Counted from the first letter of the stretch, positions 17,657 through 27,579 are shown. The stretch: 64,000 bases of DNA from CAZTGZ01 sp964613385 (GCA_964613385.1 CAZTGZ010000012.1:1-64000), one strand, 5' to 3'. Made by a program: numbers and translations. The notes: generated by a model not told the origin, from the sequence alone.

Positions 17657-18592
17657 TCAGGGATTACAAATTTTCGGCGAATCAGAATAAATCATAAAAT
17701 GATCCAACCCTTTCATTTTCAACGATTTCCAATCTGAACCATTCAATGCTGACAAAAGACCTTTCCAATCAGCCAGCTTGTCATTTATGCTGGTATAATC
17801 ATCATCAAATATTTTGATTTCTATACGCGGATCCACGGACAGGTGATAAATGTTAAAATTCATCTTCTCAATCAGGTACGGATTAGAATTCTCATAGGTG
17901 CTGCTTTTGAATCTGACGACTTCATCTACTGAAAAAGTCCAGAACAAATCCGGAAGCGGGTTGCCGAGTCCATCATTCGCGGATTTACTTTGTTCATAAT
18001 GCTCATCTGTCAGCCTAAATTCCTTAAAATGGACCTGGGTTTTATAAATGGGTGGAATGTCGCGCAGCCATATTAGGTTGAACGCAGAAACACCGGAGAC
18101 TTTGGTACCCTTGCTGCCTTCCAGAAAGAATTCGCCACTGATCAGCAGCTTATGTTTGCCTGTTTTCAATTTGTACAGGCTCAGATCCGGAAGTTCATAT
18201 TGAAATTGGATTGCCTTATTCAAATCGGATGTGGTTGATTTTTCAAATAGAATCTCACCATTGCTTGTTTGAACAGACAATGCAAAGCCGATTTGGGCCA
18301 CTTTTCCAGGCGTTGAATCAGGCAGATCCGGATCCGCAGGCAACGTAAAATCCCGGGGAAAGTCCAGCCGAAATGTCAACTTATCATCCTGTTGAAAGAC
18401 GTCAGAATGCCAACCTTCAGCATGATTTAATTGCAGCGCCGAACCTGAAACTTCTCCTGAATATGCATACAGAAGATCCGATTCTATTCCGTTAATATCC
18501 ACGGCATCATCCGATTCACCTTCTGGTTTGTCCTGACAAGAAAGGACAAAAAGTAAGGCAAAAAACCATATCCAGAGAATTCTCATTTTCAT
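17657..18592 (-). CDS. Unknown lipoprotein coupled to cphA, possible C2-like domain
   Basis: No function is recognised. The 311-aa protein has a lipoprotein signal (lipobox VLSC near residue 19) and an acidic segment just after it. From about residue 195, the pattern FKEFRLTDEH ... DGLGNPLPDLFWTF ... STYENSNPYLIEKMNFNIYH ... IEIKIFDDDYTSINDKL resembles a C2 beta-sandwich with acidic loops that could bind calcium; this is inference from pattern only. The start codon overlaps the cphA stop (ATGA), so the two are translated together. Whether it helps cyanophycin storage or only shares the transcript is open. Confidence 0.75.
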   Translation of the reverse strand: MKMRILWIWFFALLFVLSCQDKPEGESDDAVDINGIESDLLYAYSGEVSGSALQLNHAEGWHSDVFQQDDKLTFRLDFPRDFTLPADPDLPDSTPGKVAQIGFALSVQTSNGEILFEKSTTSDLNKAIQFQYELPDLSLYKLKTGKHKLLISGEFFLEGSKGTKVSGVSAFNLIWLRDIPPIYKTQVHFKEFRLTDEHYEQSKSANDGLGNPLPDLFWTFSVDEVVRFKSSTYENSNPYLIEKMNFNIYHLSVDPRIEIKIFDDDYTSINDKLADWKGLLSALNGSDWKSLKMKGLDHFMIYSDSPKICNP

Positions 18593-21219
18593 GAATGAGA
18601 GGATAACGTATTGGATTCCAACTCCTTGAGCATTTTCACTTGTTCCAAAGCATCCGGAATAACGTCGCTGATAACGGTGATAAATGCATCTTTTACTGCG
18701 TTTTTCACGGCAAAATCAATGGCTTCTTTTTCAATAGGTATGATATGTACGGTTTTATTTGGATGTACCGAACGTATTCCCTTCTCGATGAGACCAATAA
18801 TCTCTTCAGAACTTCTGCCTCTGAGGTTTTTGTCTTGTCTGATGATGATTTCATCAAAAACATTGGCAGCTTCCACCCCAAGAGCCATGGTGTCTTCATC
18901 TCTCCTGTCGCCGACCCCTGCGATGATGCCCACTTTCACACTGGCGTCCACTTTCTTAACAAAGTCACCAATGGCGCGCATTCCATGAGCATTGTGTGCG
19001 TAATCGAGCATAACAGAGAAATTCCGGAATTGAAAAACATTCATTCTTCCCGGTGTTTGTGCAGGTGAGGGCACGAATGTTTCAAGGGCCTGACGAATAT
19101 CCTCGACCCTGAACTCCCTGACATATGCGGTTAATACGGCGGCCAACACGTTATAAATATTGAATACCGCTTTCCCGTCGAAAGTAAGTGGGATATTTTG
19201 TACTTTATCTATGCGTATTTTCCATGCACCTTTGAGTATGGTGATAAAGCCATTTTCCAGCACGGCCGCGAGTTGATTCCCCGCACAATGTTCTTTGATT
19301 CTCGGGTTATTTTCATCCAGCGAATACAAGGCAATTTTGCAGTCAAGTCCTTCCCGCATGGCATAAACCAAATCATCATCTGCATTCAGCACCGTATAAC
19401 CTTCAGGAAATACAGTTTGGGTGATGACCGCTTTTACCCTGGCCAATTTCTCTATGGTATCGATTCCCTGCAAACCCAAATGATCTTCAGCTACATTGGT
19501 AACCACTGCCACATCACAATTATGAAAACCCAGGCCGGCCCGAAGCAGTCCGCCACGTGCGCATTCCAGCACAGCAAAATCAACGGTAGGGTCTTTGAGT
19601 ACAAACTCTGCTGAAACCGGTCCGGTGCAATCACCGGCCATCATTTGACGATTCTGAATATATATACCATCGGTTGTAGTAAAGCCTACCTTGTAACCCA
19701 TTTGTTTCACGATATGGGCAATTAATCGGGTAGTGGTCGTTTTTCCGTTGGTACCGGAAATGGCAATGATGGGAATACGAGCAGAAACGCCCGGTGGGTA
19801 AAGCATATCTATGACCGGTTCTGCCACATTTCGCGGTAAGCCCGAAGTAGGTTCCAGATGCATCCTGAATCCCGGGGCCGCATTTACTTCCAACACGGCA
19901 CCTCCATTTTCCGTAATAGGCTCTTGCAGGTCGGTGGCCATTATATCAATTCCGCAAATGTCAAGTCCAATGATGCGGGCAATCCGTTCGCACATAAAAA
20001 TGTTAGCAGGGTGCACCAAATCCGTTATGTCTGTTGCTGTTCCTCCGGTACTCAGATTGGCTGTTGGTTTCAGCCATAGTTCTTTGCCCGCCGGCAGCAG
20101 AGCATCAAGTGTCAATTCATTTTTCTCAAGTATGGCCATGGTGAAATCATCAACTTTGATTTCGGTGAGCACATTTTCATGGCCGTAACCACGTCGGGGA
20201 TCCCGATTCACTTCATCTATTAATTCCTGTATGGTTGAATGTCCATCGCCGACAACTGCCGCCGGAGTCCGAATTGCTGCAGCCACAAACTTGTAATTAA
20301 TCACAAGTACCCGATGGTCTCTTCCGGTGATATATTTCTCACAAATGACCCGCCTTCCGTATTTCTGCGCGGCTGCAAATGCGATTTTTAAATCTTCCCA
20401 GTTCCCTATATTGGTCGTGGCGCCTTTGCCATGGTTTCCATCTACAGGTTTGGTCACCAGAGGATAGCCTATTCTGGATGCAGCGCGTTCAAGGTCTTCT
20501 TCATCTGAAACTATTAATCCCTTGGGAACCGGAATGGCATTGGCGTCGAGAATATCCTTGGTTTCTTCTTTATCACATGCCAACTCTACGGCAATGCTGC
20601 TGGTGGTACTGGCAATGGTGGCCCGAACCCTGCGCTGATTAATGCCGTATCCCAACTGAACCAATGAATATCTATTCAGGCGGATATAGGGAATCTTTCG
20701 TTTAACGGCTTCTTCCACGATGGATCCGGTACTCGGTCCGAGACGCTCCCGCTCTCTGATTTCCTTAAGTTCCTGTATGTTTTGCTGCAAATCAAAATCT
20801 CTTCCATCAATCAGGCATTCGGCCAGTTCCACAGCAGCTTTGGCAGCAAAAACACCTGCCCTGGCTTCATAATAGGAAAACACCACATGATATACCCCTT
20901 TTTGATCGCTTTCGCGGGTTCTTCCAAAGCCGCAATCCATACCCGCAAGGGTCTGCAACTCAAGCGCCAGATGTTCGATTACGTGTCCCATCCAGGTACC
21001 TTGTTCTACCCGGTGATAAAACCCTCCTTCAGCACCCTCTGAGCATCTGTGGGAATACAAACTCGGCATAATGGACTTCATCCTTTCATAAAATCCGGGA
21101 ATCAGGTTGGTCGGCCTTTCCTCCAGTTCTTCAAGATCAAGCAACATTACAATGAGTTTGTGACGACGTGCAGACCAGTAGTTAGGTCCGTTCATCACTT
21201 TAATATCAAGGATTTTCAT
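18589..21219 (-). CDS. cphA: Cyanophycin synthetase
   Basis: Builds cyanophycin, a polymer of an aspartate backbone with arginine side chains, using ATP for both additions. The 876-aa length is normal for CphA1. Domain order: a family-specific N-terminal domain (to about 160), an ATP-grasp domain (KPVDGNHGKGATTNI near 260, then LEVNAAPGFRMH) and a Mur-ligase-like domain with P-loop ISGTNGKTTTTRL (GTNGKT near 487) and LDYAHNAHG. It heads a transcript with an unknown lipoprotein. Cyanophycinase and isoaspartyl dipeptidase lie a few kilobases away, so both making and using the polymer are encoded. It is uncommon among Bacteroidota. Confidence 0.95.
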   Translation of the reverse strand: MKILDIKVMNGPNYWSARRHKLIVMLLDLEELEERPTNLIPGFYERMKSIMPSLYSHRCSEGAEGGFYHRVEQGTWMGHVIEHLALELQTLAGMDCGFGRTRESDQKGVYHVVFSYYEARAGVFAAKAAVELAECLIDGRDFDLQQNIQELKEIRERERLGPSTGSIVEEAVKRKIPYIRLNRYSLVQLGYGINQRRVRATIASTTSSIAVELACDKEETKDILDANAIPVPKGLIVSDEEDLERAASRIGYPLVTKPVDGNHGKGATTNIGNWEDLKIAFAAAQKYGRRVICEKYITGRDHRVLVINYKFVAAAIRTPAAVVGDGHSTIQELIDEVNRDPRRGYGHENVLTEIKVDDFTMAILEKNELTLDALLPAGKELWLKPTANLSTGGTATDITDLVHPANIFMCERIARIIGLDICGIDIMATDLQEPITENGGAVLEVNAAPGFRMHLEPTSGLPRNVAEPVIDMLYPPGVSARIPIIAISGTNGKTTTTRLIAHIVKQMGYKVGFTTTDGIYIQNRQMMAGDCTGPVSAEFVLKDPTVDFAVLECARGGLLRAGLGFHNCDVAVVTNVAEDHLGLQGIDTIEKLARVKAVITQTVFPEGYTVLNADDDLVYAMREGLDCKIALYSLDENNPRIKEHCAGNQLAAVLENGFITILKGAWKIRIDKVQNIPLTFDGKAVFNIYNVLAAVLTAYVREFRVEDIRQALETFVPSPAQTPGRMNVFQFRNFSVMLDYAHNAHGMRAIGDFVKKVDASVKVGIIAGVGDRRDEDTMALGVEAANVFDEIIIRQDKNLRGRSSEEIIGLIEKGIRSVHPNKTVHIIPIEKEAIDFAVKNAVKDAFITVISDVIPDALEQVKMLKELESNTLSSHS

Positions 21220-21288
21220 GGGTATATTGATTCAATCCCCAATTAAGAACAAATTCTTCACATTTGATAACTTTCAGGATTAAAATTC

Positions 21289-24200
21289 CTATCTGATCAA
21301 CTGAACCATGCCTTTAAAGACATGAAGTTGCATATTCAGATCCCGGAATTGAATGATGTACAAATACATACCGGGCAACATATCCGATGCTTCCCAACCG
21401 AGTTCTGCATGTTGAGAGCCGAAGACCTGTTCACCCCAACGATTGTAAATTTTGATGGAATATTCGGAAATATCTCTGACCGGTACGATGTTGAATACAT
21501 CATTAATGCCATCGTAATTCGGTGAGAAAGCAGTGGGCACCAGCCAATTAGACATGGGTTTTATGAATTGTTTTTCTGTAAATGATGTACAGCCGGGAAT
21601 ATTGCTTACCACGAGCTTTACCAGGAGCTGATTTCTACCCATAAGTTCTTCCCGATGTGTTTCACCTTCCGATCTGTAGGCTTCATCAATATACCATTCA
21701 TATCTATCTGCTCCCTGTTGATTGGCTAATAAATGAATGCGCGAAGGTTCATTGTTTTCCCATTCCCAGCTTGCATCAAATGCAGATAAAGGAAGTGGTT
21801 TTACCTGAACTCCGTTCGATAGGGTATCTCTTTCTAAACATCCATGGGCATTCTCTATCTCAACCATGATGGAATATTTTCCGGTTTCAGAATAAATATG
21901 ATTCACCGGATTCCCGGACTTTGATGTTCCGTCACCTAAATTCCACTCGATTCTGTTTAAAACGTCATCAGGATGGTTGATGGCCTCCAATTGAGCATAT
22001 TCGAGGTCGCATATTGTATCTCCTATAATCCGAGGTTTATGGATATTCGAAACAAAAACATGTTTAACCACTGAATCTATGCATCCGGCCGCTGTACTTA
22101 CGATCAGGCGCACTTCGTTTTCACCCGGCAGATCAAATTGATGGTGATCCCATATTTGTCCTTCAAAGGATTTGTCTGTTCCGGCGACGAACTTCCAACT
22201 TGTTTGAGGGTCTCCGGAAGTTTGCGTGTTATTAGAAAAAACAAAATCCTGCTCTTTATAACATTGGGTATCCCGATTGATGGTGAAGTCGGCTTCCGGT
22301 CCTTCAAAAACCTGATAGTATTGAATAACCGAGTCGCGACATCCCTCGGAATTTTCGAAGTTAAGTTTCACCCATTGTGTTCCGATTGGAGGATGGAGAA
22401 TTTGCAATTTTTCAATATCTGACTGAATCCATCCCTTTTCGTCAGACCAATGGAAATGCTGAGCCTGAACTTCTGCTTCAAATTCAGCGGATTCACCGAA
22501 ACAATAAAGAGAATCACCCTTGATTTTGGCTGAAGGCAAAGCATGTACTACAAAATTTTGTGAGACAGAATCAAAACAATGTGCATTTCCGGTTAGCTTC
22601 AGTTTCATGGAAAAATTTCCCACTTTTAATTGTTCTTGCTCCAAAACCAATTGTTGACCCGAAAAACTATCGTTGACATACCAATTTCTCGTGATGTTGG
22701 TATCAGGGGAACTGCGGTCATAAGCCCAAAGGATCTCCCCAATGCAAAATTGAGTATCTGATAATTCTAATACCGGCTCCGGCTGGGCATAAAGATAAAA
22801 GTCTTTGTTGCGTTTAAATTTACTGCAATAAGTCGTATTCAAAACGGTTTCTACATTTACCTGGTGCAAGGGGGCGGCATCGGCTTTGATGCTAAAAGTA
22901 TCGCCATATTTGGCTTCTCTTCCATTATACCAACTCAGTTTTTCAATAGCTGCATGCTGATACGTTGCCGTCAATTGCAATTCTCCCTGTTTTTTCAGAC
23001 AGAAAAGGCTATCCTTAGGTAACAATTCAAAACTGGGTTCCGGCCAGACTTCAATGGATTTCCAGAAAGAATCCCTGCATCCCAAATTGGTGGTTGTATA
23101 TAATTTGGCTACATATGTACCGGTGTCGAAATATCTGAAATTCTTGACGACAGGAATATCAGATGTTTTTCCATTTCCAAAGTCCCATTTTACGTCATAA
23201 GGCCCCGTTAAAGACTCATCAACATTATGGGTAAAGGTCCAGCGCGACAAAGTCAGACATTTGGGGCCATCATAGTCGAGGCTGAAGTTTGGTTTGGCTA
23301 CGGGCGATATATACAATTCCTTCACAAAAGTGTCTTTACAACCCTTGTCGTTTTCAACTTCATAGAAGACTTTCCTGAATCCAATATTATTCGTGTAGTC
23401 ATAGTGAAGTACAAACCTGAGCAAAGGGTTGACGCTACTCATCTTAAATCCATCGGAAAAAACTGAATAGTACTTCATTGAATCACAACATGCGCGGCTT
23501 TGATCCACAACCGTAATGGTATCCCCGTCGCAGTAGCGATCCTTGTCAAATTGTGCTCTCGTATATGTATTCCAATTCACATAAACCGGAATATCAATTC
23601 TACATTTCTTATCAGATTTCTCAAGGTGTAAATCAAGACTCATGGCTACTTTGCCACCCAAAGGAAATTTGTAACTAAAAATATGTGTATCAATACCTAC
23701 AATCTCATTATTGAATGACCAAACCCGCAAGCGCACACTATCTGTTTGGAAAGTAGTTAAATCCTCAAACCTGAACAGATTATTTACAATACAATCGGAT
23801 AAAGTATCAACCAGCACCTTCTGATCCATAATCAGTTGTTCGACATGTGCACTGTCAAAATATTTACAATGACCGGATAAATCCTGCGCTGAAACCCATA
23901 TAGACCCGGTGTCTTTAATTACCTTAAACCGCTCAGAACCATTATCGTGCCAGCGTATATTTCTAAAATACGGGTCTGTTATTCCGTAAGTAACACTGTC
24001 TTTGCACAATGCGGCATCTGAAATAGGGTTGAAAACAGGATAGTTGAAGATAAAACTCTCTTTCAGGGTATCCGTATGGTTTAAGAATTGAACAACAATT
24101 GTAAAGTCATAATTCTTACCGGGGTTGAATCTTCCGGTGAAATTAATGGTTGAATCCGGAATCATGAAATCATCGGAGTACCATTTCAGACTTTGAACTT

Positions 24201-25614
24201 CTTCATTATAGGATACAAACAACTCCAAGTTCAGTTCCGCTTCAATATAACCACTATCGCATCGATATGAAACAATTTTATCCTTTAGAAATGAAGATGC
24301 ATAAGGTGGTTTGAAACTCGCGAAATAATAATATGATTCAGCGACCCCACTGATTTCCAATCCATAGGAGAAGACCTGATGACCGTTTGGATTGCTGATT
24401 TTATGCACGCCTTCTCCGACGATCATGCGTGCATATGACAAACTCGTATCGTCCTTAACCGGGGTGAAATCCTGGTAGGGAATCTGCACTCCGTCCAGAA
24501 AGGTCTGATGTACATCCTGCGATGGAATGAGGATCGTTATAAAGTGATCCGTGTTTTTGGTATTGGGCAAAGATATGATGCTGGATTCCGGGGTGCGGTG
24601 TCGTGAGCCGGCCAGTTGTATCCATCCGGGGTGCCCGCCACTGTTTTTTTTGTAGAACCCATTTTTACCGCCTCCCTTCATGTACTGAAAACACAAAAAA
24701 GGACGACTTGCCTGTATGACTAAAACAGAATCAGGGTCAAAAATATTGAGGTCTACCGCAGAATCCTTGTGTTCAATCAGATAAGAGAAGCCATTCACAT
24801 CCACCCAGAGTTGCGAATCCAGCGAAACGCATTGAACCCTGTAGCCTGAATCCTGTCCGAAATAGGGAAGAACCACATATTTATTATCCACCCAATCGGT
24901 ACCATTTAAATTGGTGATGGCACTGCGATGTCCACATCCCCCATACAAAAAATCTATTTGCTTGTCGCTTAAATAAACATACCCTTTTTTATCGTTCAGG
25001 ATCTCAATTTCTGACCCGCTAAAAGTTCCGGTACCACAATTAATCGTGTAAGTTTCCCCCCTATTCAGCCAAATTTCGAAAGGAACATAGGGGTGATGTT
25101 TCCAACTATAACTGTATTCCGTCAAGGTTACCTTAAAAAGAACCGAATCTTCTGTGGCAAGCAACATAATTTGATTTCTGCCCTGGCCTTTAGGAAAATT
25201 AGCTACATGTCTGTCTTTCTTCTTGATTTGCTTGAGAGGCAAGACGGGATATGTATTCGTGGCATGCACTTCCCTGAGGGTGGCTACCACCATAATGGGT
25301 TTATCCGAGACTATGTGAATACCGGTTCGTACGACCACTTCTGGAGTTTTACTGCAGAACAGGGACCAGAGTAAATCGACATGCGCAACTTTAAAAGGTG
25401 AAAGATTAACCGTTATTACTGAATCCTCGCTGGTCAGTGTCAAGGTCACTTTGGTAGCGTATTCAGAGTAGAGGTAGACTCGTCCGACCGGGTCTCCCAT
25501 CTCATTGTAGGTAAATCCACACCAGAATTCCTTGCCAAACAGCTCTCCCTGTGCATTGGAAAAATTGATGAAAGTAGCCACCAGAGTGAGCGCTATTAAC
25601 AGTTGGCGAATCAT
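21289..25614 (-). CDS. Large secreted surface protein: IgGFc-binding-like domain, PKD repeats, T9SS type B sorting domain
   Basis: A 1441-aa exported protein with a signal peptide ending near NFSNAQ. Residues about 25-440 resemble the IgGFc-binding N-terminal domain common in gliding Bacteroidota (GKEFWCGFTYNEM, SDKPIMVVATLREVHATNTYPVLPL). The middle carries many Ig/PKD-like modules, seen as WDFGNGKTSD, WNLGDGTSKSGNPVNHIY and similar. The last ~90 residues (NWLVPTAFSPNYDGIND ... IYNRWGEQVF ... GMYLYII) form the gliding-motility/CHU_C type B signal for T9SS. It probably acts in adhesion or as a cell-surface structure. It sits between cphA and cyanophycinase. Confidence 0.9.
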   Translation of the reverse strand: MIRQLLIALTLVATFINFSNAQGELFGKEFWCGFTYNEMGDPVGRVYLYSEYATKVTLTLTSEDSVITVNLSPFKVAHVDLLWSLFCSKTPEVVVRTGIHIVSDKPIMVVATLREVHATNTYPVLPLKQIKKKDRHVANFPKGQGRNQIMLLATEDSVLFKVTLTEYSYSWKHHPYVPFEIWLNRGETYTINCGTGTFSGSEIEILNDKKGYVYLSDKQIDFLYGGCGHRSAITNLNGTDWVDNKYVVLPYFGQDSGYRVQCVSLDSQLWVDVNGFSYLIEHKDSAVDLNIFDPDSVLVIQASRPFLCFQYMKGGGKNGFYKKNSGGHPGWIQLAGSRHRTPESSIISLPNTKNTDHFITILIPSQDVHQTFLDGVQIPYQDFTPVKDDTSLSYARMIVGEGVHKISNPNGHQVFSYGLEISGVAESYYYFASFKPPYASSFLKDKIVSYRCDSGYIEAELNLELFVSYNEEVQSLKWYSDDFMIPDSTINFTGRFNPGKNYDFTIVVQFLNHTDTLKESFIFNYPVFNPISDAALCKDSVTYGITDPYFRNIRWHDNGSERFKVIKDTGSIWVSAQDLSGHCKYFDSAHVEQLIMDQKVLVDTLSDCIVNNLFRFEDLTTFQTDSVRLRVWSFNNEIVGIDTHIFSYKFPLGGKVAMSLDLHLEKSDKKCRIDIPVYVNWNTYTRAQFDKDRYCDGDTITVVDQSRACCDSMKYYSVFSDGFKMSSVNPLLRFVLHYDYTNNIGFRKVFYEVENDKGCKDTFVKELYISPVAKPNFSLDYDGPKCLTLSRWTFTHNVDESLTGPYDVKWDFGNGKTSDIPVVKNFRYFDTGTYVAKLYTTTNLGCRDSFWKSIEVWPEPSFELLPKDSLFCLKKQGELQLTATYQHAAIEKLSWYNGREAKYGDTFSIKADAAPLHQVNVETVLNTTYCSKFKRNKDFYLYAQPEPVLELSDTQFCIGEILWAYDRSSPDTNITRNWYVNDSFSGQQLVLEQEQLKVGNFSMKLKLTGNAHCFDSVSQNFVVHALPSAKIKGDSLYCFGESAEFEAEVQAQHFHWSDEKGWIQSDIEKLQILHPPIGTQWVKLNFENSEGCRDSVIQYYQVFEGPEADFTINRDTQCYKEQDFVFSNNTQTSGDPQTSWKFVAGTDKSFEGQIWDHHQFDLPGENEVRLIVSTAAGCIDSVVKHVFVSNIHKPRIIGDTICDLEYAQLEAINHPDDVLNRIEWNLGDGTSKSGNPVNHIYSETGKYSIMVEIENAHGCLERDTLSNGVQVKPLPLSAFDASWEWENNEPSRIHLLANQQGADRYEWYIDEAYRSEGETHREELMGRNQLLVKLVVSNIPGCTSFTEKQFIKPMSNWLVPTAFSPNYDGINDVFNIVPVRDISEYSIKIYNRWGEQVFGSQHAELGWEASDMLPGMYLYIIQFRDLNMQLHVFKGMVQLIR

Positions 25615-25646
25615 GTCTTTGGGACCTGATTTGGTTCAGAGAATAT

Positions 25647-25654
25647 CAAATGTA
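25647..25654 (-). promoter_or_regulatory. -7 promoter box TACATTTG for the T9SS surface protein
   Basis: Exact TAnnTTTG on the minus strand, 32 bases upstream of the ATG at 25614. No convincing TTTG is seen at the usual -33 spacing. Confidence 0.4.
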
Positions 25655-25720
25655 ATGATTTTTTGTAAATTCTGAATGAAGTAAATATTACGGCGCTTCT
25701 GTTAAAAGTTCGATAAGTTT

Positions 25721-25728
25721 TACATTTG
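25721..25728 (+). promoter_or_regulatory. -7 promoter box TACATTTG for cyanophycinase
   Basis: Exact TAnnTTTG followed by C, 18 bases before the chosen ATG at 25747. A possible TTG start at 25726 lies inside this box and was rejected for that reason. This promoter and the opposing one at 25647-25654 share the 132-base divergent intergenic region. Confidence 0.5.
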
Positions 25729-25746
25729 CAATTGATTCAACAGAAG

Positions 25747-26628
25747 ATGCAAATACCCAGGGGAATTTTGGTACCGGTTGGCGGGGCAGAAGACAAAGGA
25801 ACAGATTTGGAAAAAGGTATCATTGAGCGCAACAATCTCAACTTTTTTGAAGAGGGCATTCTGAGAACCATTGTCAATTTGCTGGAACCGGAAAATGCGC
25901 GTATAGAAGTGGTTACTACAGCCAGTTCCATTCCTGTAGAAGTTGGAGAAAACTATCTAAGCGCATTCGCCAAGCTTGGAAAAACCAATGTGGGTCATAT
26001 GATGATTCGAAATCGGGAAGAGGTTGGGAATCCGGAATATTTAGAGCGATTAATGGCCTGCAACTGTTTGATGTTTTCAGGGGGAAATCAACTCAGGCTG
26101 TCTTCCATTTTTGGCGGAACAGAATTTTTGGATATCCTTATGCAGCGATATCGAGAAGAATCTTTTGTGATTGCCGGCACCAGCGCCGGAGCCATGGCCA
26201 TGAGCCAGACCATGATTTATGAAGGAAATTCGAGCAGTGCCCACTTGAAAGGAGAAGTGAAAATAACCACAGGCTTAGGTTTGCTGCCCGGAGTCATCAT
26301 TGATTCTCATTTCAACAAGCGTGGAAGATTTCCCAGATTGGCACAGGCAGTCGCTGCAAATCCGGGTACCATAGGTATCGGATTAGGTGAAGATACCGGT
26401 GTGGTGGTAAGACATGGGGAAGAATTGGAAGCCATTGGTTCGGGGGCAGTATCCATTTTAGATGGTCGCAACATCGCTCATAACAATATTGGTGACATTG
26501 AATTGGGCGCACCTATTTCCGTTAATGGCCTCATTGTGCATATGATGAGCAAAGGAAATTTCTACAATGTGAGAACCCGGAAATTTTCAGCGTTTCGGGA
26601 AGAACTGGATCCGGTTAGCGATAGATAA
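25747..26628 (+). CDS. cphB: Cyanophycinase
   Basis: Serine exopeptidase (S51 family) that releases beta-Asp-Arg dipeptides from cyanophycin. The 293-aa protein has the nucleophile motif IAGTSAGAMAMS (Ser146), the FSGGNQLRL segment (residues 110-118) and the SHFNKRGRFPRL loop typical of cyanophycinases. There is no signal peptide, so it acts in the cytoplasm on the cell's own polymer, unlike secreted CphE enzymes. It converges with iaaA with a 14-base overlap of the 3' ends, and is close to cphA. Confidence 0.95.
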   Translation: MQIPRGILVPVGGAEDKGTDLEKGIIERNNLNFFEEGILRTIVNLLEPENARIEVVTTASSIPVEVGENYLSAFAKLGKTNVGHMMIRNREEVGNPEYLERLMACNCLMFSGGNQLRLSSIFGGTEFLDILMQRYREESFVIAGTSAGAMAMSQTMIYEGNSSSAHLKGEVKITTGLGLLPGVIIDSHFNKRGRFPRLAQAVAANPGTIGIGLGEDTGVVVRHGEELEAIGSGAVSILDGRNIAHNNIGDIELGAPISVNGLIVHMMSKGNFYNVRTRKFSAFREELDPVSDR

Positions 26629-27538
26629 ATGCACCTCTTTCATCAGGTGTTTTAAATGCCCTGTACATGCCATCAGAATTGAAGCAAAGTTCAAAATTTC
26701 CCTGATTATCGAGGGCTATAACGCCTCCTTCTCCATGTATTTCGGGTAGTCGACTCATTACCGTATGTTCACAAGCCTGCTTCAGATTTTTTGAGCCATA
26801 TTTCATTTGAGCGGCAATATCATAGGCAACAACGCCCAAAATGAACTTTTCACCATGTCCGGTGCAAGAAACAGCGCAGCAACCGTTTTCCGCGTAGTTT
26901 CCTGCTCCAATGAGCGGCGTATCACCAATTCTGCCATATCTTTTATTGGTCATACCACCTGTGGATGTGGCAGCAGCCAAATTTCCATTCAGGTCAAGAG
27001 CAACCGCTCCTACGGTTCCACTTTTAATTTCACCCGGAAGACTGTGGTCCATTCGCACACCTCCCATTTTTTGTGTTTCAAGCCATTGCCGGTGTCTGAA
27101 ATCATCGTAAAAATAAGATGCATCCATTTCTTCAATTCCCTTAAGCCGGGCATATTCCATAGCTCCTTCACCACTCAACAAAACATGGTCACTGTCCATG
27201 ATTAACCTCGCGAGTTTTACCGGGTTCTTAATCCCGGAAATACCCGTGACTGCTCCGGCAAGTCCTGTTTTTCCGCACATAATGGAAGCATCTAAGTCGT
27301 GTTCGCCTTTAAAATTAAAAACAGCCCCTTTGCCGGCATTAAACAAGGGACAATCTTCCAACAGAGTTACCGCCAGTTCAACAGCATCCATAGCCGATGC
27401 ACCACTTTCAAGGAATTGATAAGCCTGATCTACAACGGAATTTAAGGCTTGCAAATAACCGGTTTCCATTTCAGGAGTTAATGAATTTTGAGGAATGGTG
27501 CCGGCTCCACCGTGGATGAGAATAACGGGAAATTTCAT
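26615..27538 (-). CDS. iaaA: Isoaspartyl peptidase / plant-type L-asparaginase
   Basis: N-terminal nucleophile hydrolase that splits beta-aspartyl dipeptides and asparagine. The 307-aa precursor should cleave itself before Thr175 in KSGTVGAVALD, which then becomes the catalytic residue. The IHGGAGTIP start and the RYGRIGDTPLIGAGNYA substrate loop are conserved. Next to cyanophycinase, its most likely job is splitting beta-Asp-Arg into aspartate and arginine, completing cyanophycin use; that role is inferred from context. No signal peptide is visible. Confidence 0.93.
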   Translation of the reverse strand: MKFPVILIHGGAGTIPQNSLTPEMETGYLQALNSVVDQAYQFLESGASAMDAVELAVTLLEDCPLFNAGKGAVFNFKGEHDLDASIMCGKTGLAGAVTGISGIKNPVKLARLIMDSDHVLLSGEGAMEYARLKGIEEMDASYFYDDFRHRQWLETQKMGGVRMDHSLPGEIKSGTVGAVALDLNGNLAAATSTGGMTNKRYGRIGDTPLIGAGNYAENGCCAVSCTGHGEKFILGVVAYDIAAQMKYGSKNLKQACEHTVMSRLPEIHGEGGVIALDNQGNFELCFNSDGMYRAFKTPDERGAFIYR

Positions 27539-27551
27539 GTTGCAAAAATGT

Positions 27552-27579
27552 CAAAAAAAAAGGCCCGCATCGCGAGCCT
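27552..27579 (-). terminator. Rho-independent terminator after the minus-strand outer-membrane protein
   Basis: Read on the minus strand, AGGC-T-CGC, a three-base loop, GCG-G-GCCT forms a stem with one mismatch, followed by a run of T (nine bases with no more than one break). It starts about 20 bases after the stop at 27600, and separates this gene from iaaA. Confidence 0.7.

Noticed and set aside
25726..25746. TTG start for cyanophycinase
   Set aside because: It lies within the TACATTTG promoter box, so it would not be transcribed; the ATG at 25747 fits.
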